A stretch of DNA of 64,000 nucleotides from Buxus sempervirens. Lineage: Eukaryota; Streptophyta; Magnoliopsida; Buxales; Buxaceae. The translations under genes and the position numbers were made by a program. The DNA lies in NCBI GenBank assembly GCA_947561395.2, contig OX387182.1, positions 3,234,001 through 3,298,000 of the forward strand, written 5' to 3'. The notes under the pieces were generated by a model. The model was not told the origin of the DNA, searched no databases, and was given only the letters and a program-made list of their open reading frames with translations. Shown piece after piece: positions 25,232 to 32,763 of the stretch. The first letter of the stretch is position 1. Every line of letters begins with the position of its first letter.

Positions 25232-26573
25232 ACCCCCTTTTTTTATGTCTCTTGCTTCCTTGTCGATACCAGTAACAGTCGACTGAATTTCCTCTCTCTC
25301 TCTCTCTCTTCCCTTCCCCCCTCCCAAAAAAATCCCTCCCTCCCTCCTATTGTTTCTGGGTGGCATGGCTGGAAATTCCGATCATGCCATTCAGAAACAG
25401 GCCGCAGGTAAATTCTTCACTGGCACGAGCGTATTTTTCGCTCATTTCAGTGATTATGTGGGATTTTTCATCACGAAGGAATTCTTAGGGTTCTGTTTCA
25501 GAACCCACCGGCCGACAGAATTTTGCCCAAACACTAGTAATCATATTCAATCTTTATATTTACTGCCGTTTTTTAATCAAATAGCTCTACATTGTTATCA
25601 CATTTCAAGGTTGCATATTTTCTTGTTTACTTGCCCTTCTGGAGTCTGAGGTTATTCAAACTACTAAATTGATCATGACACAGAACAATGTACAAGCATT
25701 AATTGACATGAAGCTTGAGAAGCATAAGAATTTAAGGGAGGAGTCTGCATTTTATTGGCGAGAAATTGTCGATGGTACCCTCAAGTTTGATAGGAGAGAA
25801 TCTGAGGTATGGCCTATCATATAATCTCTCAATGAATTTTATTGCTTATAATTTTTCATTTCAAGAATGTACAAACAGGTCAATAGAAATGAAAACTCTA
25901 ATTCTACGAGTACACCATTTAAAAGACTCATCACCAACTTTCACTAGCTTTTTCCATGGCCAAATTAAAAAGTAGCTCAAGAGAATCAGAACCTAGCCAG
26001 AAAGAGACCAGGATTGTGATCTAGTTTGACCATCACTCCACCAGGCCAACATGAATTGATCCTGGTTATAGGAATAAACACCTCTCTTTTAAAAGTGAAA
26101 TCAAAACAGAATGCTTAGTCGGTTGGGTCGTGCCGCTCTGCGACCACTCTGCCAGGGCTGCTAGGGTTTTTGCACATTTAACTAATCTGGTTTGGAGCAA
26201 CCAGCTGACCTGGTCCTTGTTTGAAACAATGATTCACTCAATAGTCAAAATAGATTTTTACCACTACAACCAAAAAAACCACAATTGAAGTTGTTTGTAT
26301 TTGCCAATGCCTTTGATACAGGTTGCAGCATTAAAGCAGCTGACCCACCAAGAACTGATAGATTTCTATAATGAATACATTAAAGTTGGTGCACCTCAGA
26401 GGAAGACATTAAGCACACAAGTGTTTGGCGGACTACATGCTGCAGAATACAAATCGGCAAAAGTTGAACCTTGCCAACCTGACTCCGTTAGAATAGATGA
26501 TATTTTCAGTTTCAGAAGATCACAACCGCTATACGGCTCCTTTAGAGGAGGCCTTGGTCAGACAAAATTATGA
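2827..26573 (+). CDS. PXM16: Insulin-degrading-enzyme-like zinc metalloprotease (M16), 5' end outside window
   Basis: M16 peptidase that clears peptides; the Arabidopsis relative At2g41790 (PXM16) is peroxisomal. I assembled 23 exons with continuous frame and GT-AG introns: 2827-2918, 3013-3086, 3188-3231, 4028-4079, 12947-13069, 13238-13350, 13521-13683, 14314-14406, 14585-14670, 16310-16396, 16537-16640, 17385-17487, 17651-17746, 17847-18036, 18286-18347, 20513-20617, 21079-21280, 21381-21589, 24067-24191, 24269-24320, 24393-24479, 25684-25806, 26322-26573. They encode 878 residues plus stop. About 90 N-terminal residues, including HxxEH, lie upstream. The third zinc ligand is the Glu of AVDSENQKN, whose codon is split by the intron 3087-3187. 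The substrate-contact Arg and Tyr of RSIEQLGY are kept. The C-terminus TKL resembles a PTS1 peroxisomal signal. The frame is intact despite an 8867-bp intron (4080-12946) carrying a retrotransposon. Confidence 0.93.
4428..4608 (+). mobile_element. Non-autonomous mini-Helitron (181 bp)
   Basis: It starts TCTATACTATTAATAAAG, a typical plant Helitron 5' end, and finishes CCCCCTAG (CTRR type). A short GC-rich hairpin (TGCGCG-TAG-CGCGTG, 4583-4597) sits 11 bases before the 3' end. It lies between a host A (4427) and a host T (4609), as Helitrons insert, with no target duplication. It has no coding capacity. It lies in IDE intron 4080-12946. Confidence 0.75.
4611..4772 (+). mobile_element. 5'-truncated LINE tail with target-site duplication
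   Basis: A 24-bp direct repeat starting AACTACTAAGGAAGCTT occurs at 4611-4634 and 4749-4772, with one mismatch. It encloses about 115 bp that resembles a LINE 3' untranslated tail and ends in an A-run (4742-4750). This is the signature of target-primed reverse transcription. The left repeat starts two bases after the Helitron end. Confidence 0.7.
5828..6145. repeat. Degenerate minisatellite, about 52-bp period, about six units
   Basis: Units aligned on an ACAGGTTTAGATACCTTCAA-like core begin near 5828, 5880, 5931, 5985, 6038 and 6091, which is spacing of 51-54 bp. Each ends in a CAGAAAAGTAC-TATAGTATAA-like stretch. It lies in the large IDE intron just left of the gypsy insertion. Confidence 0.75.
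6519..6523. repeat. Left target-site duplication of gypsy element (GCTTA)
   Basis: GCTTA directly precedes the LTR TG at 6524 and recurs at 12060-12064 directly after the other LTR. Confidence 0.92.
6524..6992 (-). repeat. 3' LTR of gypsy element (469 bp)
   Basis: In element orientation it begins TGATATGATCTC. It matches the other LTR except for one C/T difference (6545) and absence of a 17-bp stretch near its outer end. It encodes about the last 42 residues of the polyprotein. Confidence 0.95.
6860..11542 (-). CDS. Gag-pol polyprotein with chromodomain (Ty3/gypsy), 1560 aa
   Basis: One uninterrupted frame starting 17 bases past the primer site. In order: gag (about 95-260), CCHC zinc knuckle (C318, C321, H326, C331), an acidic Glu run (343-353), protease DSGA (408-411), reverse transcriptase (about 600-800, catalytic DD 761-762), RNase H (about 900-1015), integrase zinc domain (H1094, H1101, C1131, C1134), integrase core and chromodomain (about 1456-1512). 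The DDE positions read D1164, N1224, E1260, so the second catalytic Asp is Asn. In the conserved RT stretch LTNAxATFQ, position 737 is Leu where Pro is usual. About the last 42 residues are read from the 3' LTR. The lack of stops or frameshifts fits a young insertion, but the integrase change suggests this copy cannot insert itself unaided. Confidence 0.95.
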   Translation of the reverse strand: MPGTRMESRMESVEGKLPAMEERLVDLAATVETLAQKIDEGFRAVLKGRQQGGVNQAESSGARSFAIPAEPGAESTLHEGMTDGIHGYKGDNPPRKLDLPIFTGSDPDSWIFRAERYFAVNGLSEEEKVAAAGVCFEGVALSWYQWEDTRRPITTWTLLKTQLLRRFRDTQLGSLHQRFFSVKQQGTVAAYREHFEVLSFSLKQLDEETLSAVFTNGLEESIQAELLMSNPTGLQAIMDLSQRIEDRNVFLRQIRDKERQRQGKGSSPHPPRQEHRTVSWSPSRPPTSPARPPSTGERPPFKRLTGAEIQAKLDKGLCFKCDEKYHIGHRCRKRELQVLVVNAEEEEEEEEEENGGKMEQEAESEDTEELTQVNNVELSLNSVVGLTEPHTMKIKGWIGGEEVVVLIDSGATHNFISTRLIEKLQLPVAETANYGVLMGTGGAVKGSGICKGVVLSLQSLTVIEDYLPLQLGSSDVILGIQWLAPLGNVQFNWQKLTMKFKRGTSNVVLQGDPSLSKTPASLQSLMKVLQQGTSGWAIELGSLMATQNISKGEGVTEVLKETTGKEGIPQPIRELLETFRDIFQEPIGLPPIREKGHAIHLKEGMEPINVRPYRYPHIQKNEIERLVAEMLAAGVIRPSSSPYSSPVLLVKKKDGSWRFCVDYRALNKATIPDRFPIPAIDELLDELNGAKYFSKLDLKSGYHQIRVRAEDIPKTAFRTHEGHYEFMVMPFGLTNALATFQALMNSVFRGLLRRSVLVFFDDILVYSPSLEAHRQQLMEVLSILQSQQLFVNAKKCLFCQTQLEYLGHLISAEGVQADPDKIKVMVQWPIPKNPKELRGFLGLTGYYRRFVRNYGRIAAPLTQLLRKDGFQWSSEATKAVQQLKDAMVSVPVLALPNFHEVFVIETDASGVGMGAVLSQQRRPIAFLSQALSPRARQKSVYERELMAIVLAVQKWRHYLLVRHFIVRTDQKSLKHLLEQRLVTPEYHKWLTKLMGFHFEIQYKPGGENKAADALSRVALECELRSITVAQVLDVAQIAAEVDQDSTLSTIKASLRSNQKAKPGWTLIHGQLRYKDRLVVAKGSSYIPKILAEFHGSAIRGHAGVLKTYKRIARELFWEGMRKDIMSYVAECEVCQQNKHLALAPAGLLQPLPIPNAIWEDVTMDFIEGLPKSQGFDTILVVVDRLSKYSHFIPLKHPFSAPTVAEFFVQNVVKLHGYPRSIISNRDKVFMSKFWLEMFKMQGTELRRSTAYHPQTDGQSEVVNRCLETYLRCFAGTQPRTWVKWLPWAEFWYNTSFHTSTKLTPFQIVYGREPPPVIRYGHSKSVNFSVEQLLQQRDVMLDELKTQLTIAQDKMKYFADRHRREVTFEVGDKVYLKLRPYRQKSLAKRSNEKLTPRYFGPYAIIQRVGSVAYKLELPPTAAIHPVFHVSQLKKALGKSAISQQLPPMLSEEMEWRVEPEEVLGVRPNSNSQQLSPEVLIQWKNLPEFESSWEPCDSIDQQFPQFHLEDKVLKLAGGDDMISTAGRPPIRLTYARRKGAARWDPSKAKTDQEEDQATQGGT
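6993..7004 (-). other. Polypurine tract
   Basis: In element orientation GGCAGGGGGTGA directly precedes the TG of the 3' LTR. It lies inside the polyprotein frame. Confidence 0.75.
11559..11571 (-). other. Primer-binding site, initiator Met-tRNA type
   Basis: In element orientation TGGTATCGGAGCC starts two bases after the 5' LTR. It differs at one base from the usual plant tRNA-iMet primer site TGGTATCAGAGCC. Confidence 0.9.
11574..12059 (-). repeat. 5' LTR of gypsy element (486 bp)
   Basis: Its inner end carries the palindrome TGATAGGTCAGAACCTATCA (element orientation). The 3' LTR has lost one arm of this palindrome. The rest is essentially identical to the 3' LTR. Confidence 0.95.
12060..12064. 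repeat. Right target-site duplication of gypsy element (GCTTA)
   Basis: Exact copy of 6519-6523. Confidence 0.92.
12299..12316 (+). repeat. Poly(G) tract, 18 bases
   Basis: G-run following a T-run, then TTGGGGG. It is in the IDE intron between the retrotransposon and exon 12947-13069. Confidence 0.9.
12719..12760 (+). repeat. Poly(G) tract, 42 bases
   Basis: Uninterrupted G-run in the IDE intron, 186 bases before the exon at 12947. It could form G-quadruplex in the transcript or could be a sequencing or assembly length artefact. Confidence 0.9.
15173..15544. mobile_element. hAT-like miniature element, GC-rich family, copy A (372 bp)
   Basis: Its termini CAGTGTTTACAGTTTC and (inverted) CAAGGTTTACCGTTTTG are alike. 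It is flanked by 8-bp CTCACTAC and GTCATTAC (6 of 8 match), consistent with an old hAT-type duplication. The body carries GGCATGCCGCC and GGCGGCGTGCCGGC motifs shared with copies B and C. It lies in IDE intron 14671-16309 and has no ORF of note. Confidence 0.7.
18348..20512 (+). other. IDE intron with no recognised element
   Basis: AT-rich intron of 2165 bp. A 126-codon open frame on the minus strand (20108-20488) has no recognisable motif. I see no transposon termini. Confidence 0.5.
22488..22765. repeat. Direct repeat, about 85-bp units 195 bp apart
   Basis: Diverged copies beginning CTGCATTCAG at 22488 and 22683 share AAACxTGCATTTxCATGCT and a later AAAAAATGGGTTT. The second copy runs directly into the LINE RNase H fragment, so the repeat is probably part of that insertion. 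Confidence 0.6.
22735..23210 (+). pseudogene. LINE-type RNase H domain fragment
   Basis: An open stretch ending at 23036 encodes a C-terminal RNase H-like domain of the kind found at the end of plant non-LTR retrotransposons. It has ARELNTSFSHVPREANVVA followed by YHLAKHG, matching the usual HVPREAN-ADxLAK pattern. A LINE-like 3' tail follows to about 23210 (CATCCAAGAAAAGG). It is a partial copy in sense orientation within IDE intron 21590-24066. Confidence 0.65.
25057..25229. repeat. Compound (CT)n/(CCCT)n microsatellite
   Basis: Alternating blocks of CT and CCCT repeats, in IDE intron 24480-25683. A shorter CT block follows at about 25291-25309. The Ser/Leu/Pro and Arg/Glu/Gly frames across it are repeat artefacts. 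Confidence 0.95.
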
Positions 26574-28430
26574 CCTTGTAAATGTTTTGCCTAAGCTGTT
26601 GTACAAAAGGCTGGAGGCTGCAATCAGAGCAACATTGCTACACTTATGGTTGCTGAAAATTATATTTACAAAGCAGGTGCAATAACAGTTGCCCAAAGAA
26701 AAATATTTTATGGAACCTATCAGGTAATGATTTTCATCATGGTTTTTTTTAATCCTCTACCTCGCACCATATCAAAGCATTAGAAGGCAAAATCTGTGCA
26801 GATGAATGGGTCATGCTTATTTTGGTGCAGTGTTGTTCGGCACACATTGATACCGCATTTTCATTTTCTCATATTAATTGCTTAACGAAATTGGAAATCA
26901 TCCCAACTACCAACTCAGCAGAGTTGGAGTTAAGTTTAAACACTGCTTGTCTCAGTTTCAATTCTTGAACGAGTATTTGTTGCCCTGTAACAATCGACAG
27001 TACAAAATGATTATGAATTTGTGTTGGTAAGTGAAAACTCAAAAGCAAATTCATCTGATACTGATGGATGTTGCCAGGATCACCTTTTTTTTGGTGGAAA
27101 TTGCCTGGATCACCTTGATCATAAGTCCCCATGACATTTTGTTTGAATGCCCCAATATGGTGTCTTCAAACGACCTATTTTCCAAGATATATCAGTCCAT
27201 GAGGAGGAAAGCTGGTGGCATAATTGTGTGAGCTATCTTTTAGTGGAGGGTAACTGAGCTGAAAGTACGAGCTGACTCATTTGCTGAAGTCCCTTAATGG
27301 CTTTACCAAAATTTACATTAACTACATTATGGAACAAGTCTTCTTCATTCAGTTTGTACACCCATGAAGCATGTAAAGCATAAACGAGATGAAGAAGCTT
27401 TACAACTAAGAAATGACATTTTAAAACGTAATGTGAGCAAAAGACGAAAGAGCGGTGGACTGCAAAACAAGCTAAACGTAGGACCTTTACTAGTCTTTGG
27501 GATTAACCTCTATAAAAGAAAAAGGAAAAAATGGAACTCTTCTCTTGTAGTTAAAATTTGGTGAAAATTTTTTTAAACTAATGAGAGAAATGATCAAAAT
27601 AACTCTCTCCAAATCCTGAAATTGTGAAAGAGTCTAAATCCTAACAAACTAATAAAGCCATTTTCCACAATGGATAGGAATCATTTGACCAAATTTAATT
27701 GTGAATGAAGAAAAGGTAAGTGCCCATTTGTTTCAATTGTGACGGGTGGTATGTGTGTGAGGTGAGGTCTCTATCCTTTTTAAATATAATGGAGAGATAG
27801 TCTACTTTTAGTAATAAATGTGAGAGCGCAACAATGTATATCAAAGACCTAAACACAATATTTCAACACTTCCCCGTACGTGCAGCATATATGGGGAGGA
27901 CAAACACAGGATATGAACATCTTGTAGACAAATAAATGCCAAGGCAAGCTTGCCTCCGGGAGTTGAACACAAGACCTTCCACTTCGATACCATGTTAAAT
28001 GACCATTACAACGGCTGTTAACATATGTTGTTCCAGATTAATAAAATTCCTTGTTTTCCATATATATATATATTGTGTGTGTGAGAAGTATAAATCTAAA
28101 TTCTCTTTAAAATATCATCAACAATTAAAAAAATTTCTTTTCCTTGTGTCTTATTTCAAATTGGCGGTCATAATCTCTATTCTTTAGCCTTCTCGAAGGG
28201 ACTAGGAATATCATTTATGGGTGTATACATCATGCGGCTTGTTGTAAGGTTGTATCCTATTAAGCCATGGCTGAAGCCTATGTTATCATTTCCAAACAAC
28301 AGTAGAATAAAGAATAATCCGGTTTGATTCCTACACAAGTTACGAAAAAAAGATCAAAAAGCATAAATAAATGGTCACGTTTTGCTTACCCCCTCCAGCT
28401 GAAGTTGACCAGAAGCAGAAGGGAAGCTAA
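26574..28430. other. IDE 3' untranslated region and intergenic sequence
   Basis: AT-rich sequence after the IDE stop, with no convincing coding region. Around 27955-28012 the text GGGAGTTGAACACAAGACC then GATACCATGTTAAATGACC resembles tRNA-related or retroelement tails, but no element boundary can be fixed. Confidence 0.45.
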
Positions 28431-28794
28431 ATGTTCACATCAGGCATCGCTTACCTAACCACCGCCGTCCCGCCCTCAAGAAAAGCCATCAACCGAATCG
28501 CCGCCTTATAAACGGGATTGGTCCTTCAGGTCCGACAGTTTTGAGACGTGGCCGCTTCTCAAATTCCTGATTTGATCCGGGTTGTACTCCACGTAAATGA
28601 TGATATCACCACTTAGTGGTTCCCACCACCTTCATCTTCAAGGTCCTTTAGAAGGCACAATTTGGTTTGTTGGATCCATATGTTATGATTCGATGATCTA
28701 TAATAAAAATGAACAAATCACAACCCTGATGCAGGTAAGGTTGCAGGATTTTCAGCACACGACTTCCATTGATTCATGCGGTAGACGATACCGC

Positions 28795-28862
28795 CGGAGC
28801 GAAAGAAGGAATGGTTAGCTATCCAAACCATAAACAAACGGAGCGAAAGAAGGAATGGTTAG
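28795..28862. repeat. Exact 24-bp direct repeat
   Basis: A 24-bp sequence containing CGGAGCGAAAGAAGGAATGG occurs at 28795-28818 and 28839-28862 with no mismatch. Confidence 0.9.
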
Positions 28863-29519
28863 AAAAAACCAATTCACATTGAAAAACAACTCACATACGG
28901 GCTCATTAATAACATTGATTTTTTTTTAAAAAAAAATTCAGAGACCAATCAAAACCTAAGTTACAAGATTTTCACTAGAAGGATGCTAGGTGGCAAAAGC
29001 TCAAACAACGACGGAGTCAATAAGGGAAGATTGACCAAATCAAGTGTGAAACAGAGAGCAAACATCGTCAAAGGGTCAGTTTGGCCGACAATAGAAGAAT
29101 GAGAGTTTACGAATTGGCCTTTCAGATCCTTCAATCAGTTGAAAAAACTTAATCTAAAGATTCTGGAAGGATAACAAAAACAAAAAAGAGAAAAGGAAGA
29201 AAAGATTTTCCCAAATTGTACTCTTTGGCGTTGAGTCACCAGAATTCCAATGAGACCATCATCAACTATAAGAATCAAAAAAAAAATGAATGATTGAAGA
29301 ATGAGGATAGCCGTTGATCATGTGAAATGAATGCTGCTCATTGAATTAAATCACAGTTTCTCATCAGTTCCATTAATTGTCTTCCTTACAAGCCCATTCA
29401 TCAAATCAAATTTAAAGAAAAAGAGAAGAGAGAGAAATAAAAATGGAAAGAATAGCATAGGCTGCAAAACAAAGAATCAATCTCCGTGATTTGTTAATTG
29501 AATGTTGTTGGGTATGTGT

Positions 29520-29786
29520 TCAAGCAAAAGAACAAAGAAGGAAGTAAGTAGCGTCGACACCATCAGAAGCTTTTGAGCTGCAAACATCCAGCTGATTGGA
29601 GGCATCAGTTACTTTCTTGACGCCAGAGGTAATTCCGCCGCTACATGATAGGTGCTGGATGTGGTGGTGGTGGTCGTCGGAGTTAGTCGGAGGACGGTAA
29701 TACATCCGAGCCGTTTGTGGACAGTGTGAGTGAAACCGAGCTGCAATTCTCACCCCAGCATCCAATAACTCCAAGTACTTCCGCAT
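29520..29786 (-). CDS. Small conserved plant protein of unknown function, 88 aa
   Basis: An intronless frame starting [20 protein letters not shown], followed by [13 protein letters not shown], a His-rich stretch (DDHHHHIQH) and a less conserved tail. It resembles, from memory, the stress-responsive uncharacterised family that includes Arabidopsis At2g41730 and At3g57450, which lie near the STELLO and IDE genes there. I chose the ATG at 29784-29786 because the conserved block begins there. An upstream in-frame ATG at 29895-29897 would add 37 residues, but it sits only about 50 bases from the TATA box. The function is unknown. No signal peptide is seen in the short form. Confidence 0.65.
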   Translation of the reverse strand: MRKYLELLDAGVRIAARFHSHCPQTARMYYRPPTNSDDHHHHIQHLSCSGGITSGVKKVTDASNQLDVCSSKASDGVDATYFLLCSFA

Positions 29787-29944
29787 CTCGATCTTCACCC
29801 CTGTTTCTATCTTTGCCCGGAAAGAGAGAGAGAGAATAATGAACAGAAACCAATTTATACAAACAAAGTCACTAGGAGTTTGCTCGCACGACCGCAAAAA
29901 GGTCGGTAAACCTGAATTTGCTTTTCACGAAGAAGAAGGCCTTG

Positions 29945-29952
29945 TATTTATA
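29945..29952 (-). promoter_or_regulatory. TATA box of the small minus-strand gene
   Basis: Reading the minus strand gives CCATATAAATACAAGG. Transcription would start near 29915-29925, leaving about 130 bases of leader before the chosen ATG. The leader includes a GA-rich run at about 29823-29836. Confidence 0.6.
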
Positions 29953-30299
29953 TGGCCTTCTCCCCTGGTTTGGCTCCTCATTTTCCATGACCCTTCTTTG
30001 TTTATATTTCTTCTTCCCTCTTTCCTTTTTTTTTCTTTTTAATTGCCTCTGAATACGATGCTTTGAAAGGGTAGGAGGACTATAATCAACGAACAGAAAT
30101 AGAAGCTGAAAGAAGGGAAATCGATGACCCCACAGAGATTAAGGGTTGAGATTTAAGCTGCATCAATCTGAATGTTTTGTAATGTAAATATATTTTGACG
30201 ACTGTTTTGTAGTTTTGTGGTCTTGGGTCTTCATATCTGGACTTTTTCAAGCTGCCTCGTTCAAAAAAGAGCACAGATGAGACCCTTGGATTCCAAACT

Positions 30300-32628
30300 T
30301 CGAGACGCGTTGAATGTTCTCACCTTCGCGGTACAGTACAGCGCTAGCTACGGTTCTTTTTCCGTATATCATTTATTTATTGTTTTAAACTTATAAATAG
30401 TATTATATCTATCTCTGCACGTGTTTAAAAACCCAGAGAGTGCCGGTAATTCGGAAGGTTATCTGTCTGAATAATTACCGGTAACTGGGCCGCGTTACCA
30501 GCCTTGTTATTATATAAATAAAGTAATATCTTAAAAAATAAGTAAGAAATATATTATAAATTAATGAATTTTTATCCAAAACCTAGTTAGTTAGGGAAAA
30601 ACTCATAAATTTTGGGATTTACTCTATAAAACTACCTAGTAAAAATTACCTGGTTTTTAGGACGAGTAAGAAATACATTCTCCTCATATATATACACATA
30701 TTTGTGCATGTATATGTGTGCGTGCATGTATACTTATGAGTGTTATGAGTGTGCTTGTGTTTAGATTAGAGAACCAAGTATATCCCACATTTCAAAATCC
30801 AGATTCCGCAGCCTAGATCCCTGTTTCACGTTTGTTTGTAGGGGTTAAATTAAAATTTCATGCGGTCACAAGGATCACATGTTCCAGGAGTGAGGTTCAC
30901 GCGATAAACGCCACCAAACAGCCAAGGGTCGCGAACAGCACCTAATAAACACAATTTACACACAAAACTTAAAGAAAAACACCTTCCCAAAAGATGGAAA
31001 TTATTTCAGAACTATTTATAACGACTTTTGGGGTTTATTACGCCATCCTTGTCCTTGGAAACCCTCCACGCTTATAGATTCTATGCATGCTGAAAAAGGT
31101 CATTAAAACTAATTTTTACGAAGTCTAAAAGCAACCTTAACTTTATTCATTTCAATTATAAAAAGGTATTTTGTTTTCGGCACAGATATACCTCCCAAAA
31201 GATATTAATTTGAAATGTGAAGTGCCTTAATTATGTATAATTGGATGTCTTTAGTCTGTAAAAACTTGAATCACATTCTTAATTTTTTTTTAATTCTTTT
31301 TAACTTGTAAAACTACTACATGAAGACTCCATGAGCAAGCTATTAATTGCATCCTTTCATTCAAATCTTTAGTGGATAGAATATTTTAAAATAAAAATAT
31401 TCAAAAAATATTGAAGTTAAATTAATTGTATTATATGATATCATAAATTATACATGCTAAGTCCATGAATAAGTCATATAATTTTATTCAAAATAAAAGC
31501 AAAATAATGTTACTAAAATAAAAATAATAATAATCCAAAACTAAGCGTTATATTGAGCCTAAAGATGTAGAAGTCATTTTGGAACAGTCTAAATGAGTTC
31601 CACTTCTTTCTCTATTTTCCCCAAAAATTTAGAAAGAAAATAAGATCATGCCTTAAATAATAAAGTAACCGCATGGTTGAAGCATTGGGATGTAAGTTAA
31701 CATATAGCAAGAATCAGTGGCACATGAAGCAATCTCTGAGAATATAGGAATATGATCGGAGCTGCAAACGTTCTCATCCTTATACAATTACGCATTCAAC
31801 CAAAAAATGAATGGCAACATACTTTCCTTGATTAGGTAAGAAAAAAAATTGATGAACAAAATAGCTATAGAGGCTATAGATTCCTCCTCATTTTCTGTTA
31901 CAAATTAGTTAATCGTGTTAGGAATATCATACCATTAACTTCCATCAGGTCAAAATTTCCCTTTTGGTGGGATGAATGAGACTGTGCAGTAGAATCAATC
32001 AAGATGATTCTATGTTGCTAAGAGGTCCTCCTGCTATCTGTATAAAATATCAATTTGGTCAAAATCCATGAAGAAACAAAATAATAATAATGACATTAAA
32101 TCAGTTTTCTTAAAGTATAAATTCTAAATAGTTCTTTTATCATCATTAGTGTGGTACTTGCTTTATAATACTCTATTGTTGTATGCTTTATTCAAATTCA
32201 AGCTTGTGACAAATAGAAATCTTATTGATTTGTCTAAATAATTACATTGTTAGTATAAATTATTTTCTAAGAACTATTTGTCTGGTATTTGTAGCCATCC
32301 CAATTTGTTGAAATAAATAGTCATGGGTCTGCGTTCATTACATAGAAACCAGTTTCTGAATAGTTATTTAAAAGATACAACAGCCTTTCCGGATTTTAAG
32401 AGACACCCTAAGGACGCAAGCATAACCATTATTTTATTATTTTTTTGGTAATAACCATTATGAACAAGAAAATAATAATAATAATAATTATTATTATTAT
32501 TATTATGCTTTTTCACACAAGAAAATTCTTTTTATATGCACAACAAGAAAAAATTCAAACTCTCAATGCATATTTTAAAGCTCAAAAGCACTTATAAAAT
32601 ATGGAATTGAACATCAGGTCAGCCAATT
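30300..32628. other. Intergenic AT-rich sequence
   Basis: No coding region or clear transposon was recognised. It includes an AT-rich self-complementary AATAATAAT/ATTATTATT stretch near 32471-32505. Confidence 0.5.
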
Positions 32629-32698
32629 CCATGCAGCCACATGGGCTGCATAGTAGGCACTGCTCTGACAGGTCTGTGCCTACCATGTGGCTGCATGG
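32629..32698. repeat. Inverted repeat (hairpin) in 3' region of the minus-strand gene
   Basis: Left arm 32629-32660 (CCATGCAGCCACATGG, 8-base bulge, GTAGGCAC) pairs with right arm 32676-32698 (GTGCCTACCATGTGG then CTGCATGG) around a 15-base loop. Weaker complementarity continues outward (GGTCAGCC against GGCTAGACC), suggesting a small foldback element. It starts 65 bases past the stop codon of the minus-strand gene, so it is probably transcribed in its 3' UTR. Confidence 0.8.
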
Positions 32699-32763
32699 CA
32701 TTGGTTATGGCTAGACCCAGTTTCCAGGTCTAGATGAGTCACTCCCATAAAATATTGGCTGTA

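Noticed and set aside
25001-25411. Long open frames on both strands across the CT repeat
   Set aside because: Simple-sequence artefacts; they encode only Ser/Leu/Pro or Arg/Glu/Gly repeats within an intron.
27950-28012. Possible tRNA or SINE-related sequence (GAGTTGAACACAAGACC)
   Set aside because: No cloverleaf or intact internal promoter boxes, and the boundaries are not visible.
29787-29897. Upstream in-frame start extending the small gene by 37 residues
   Set aside because: The extension looks unlike the conserved block and would leave a leader of only about 20-30 bases after the TATA-predicted start site. It is possible but less likely.
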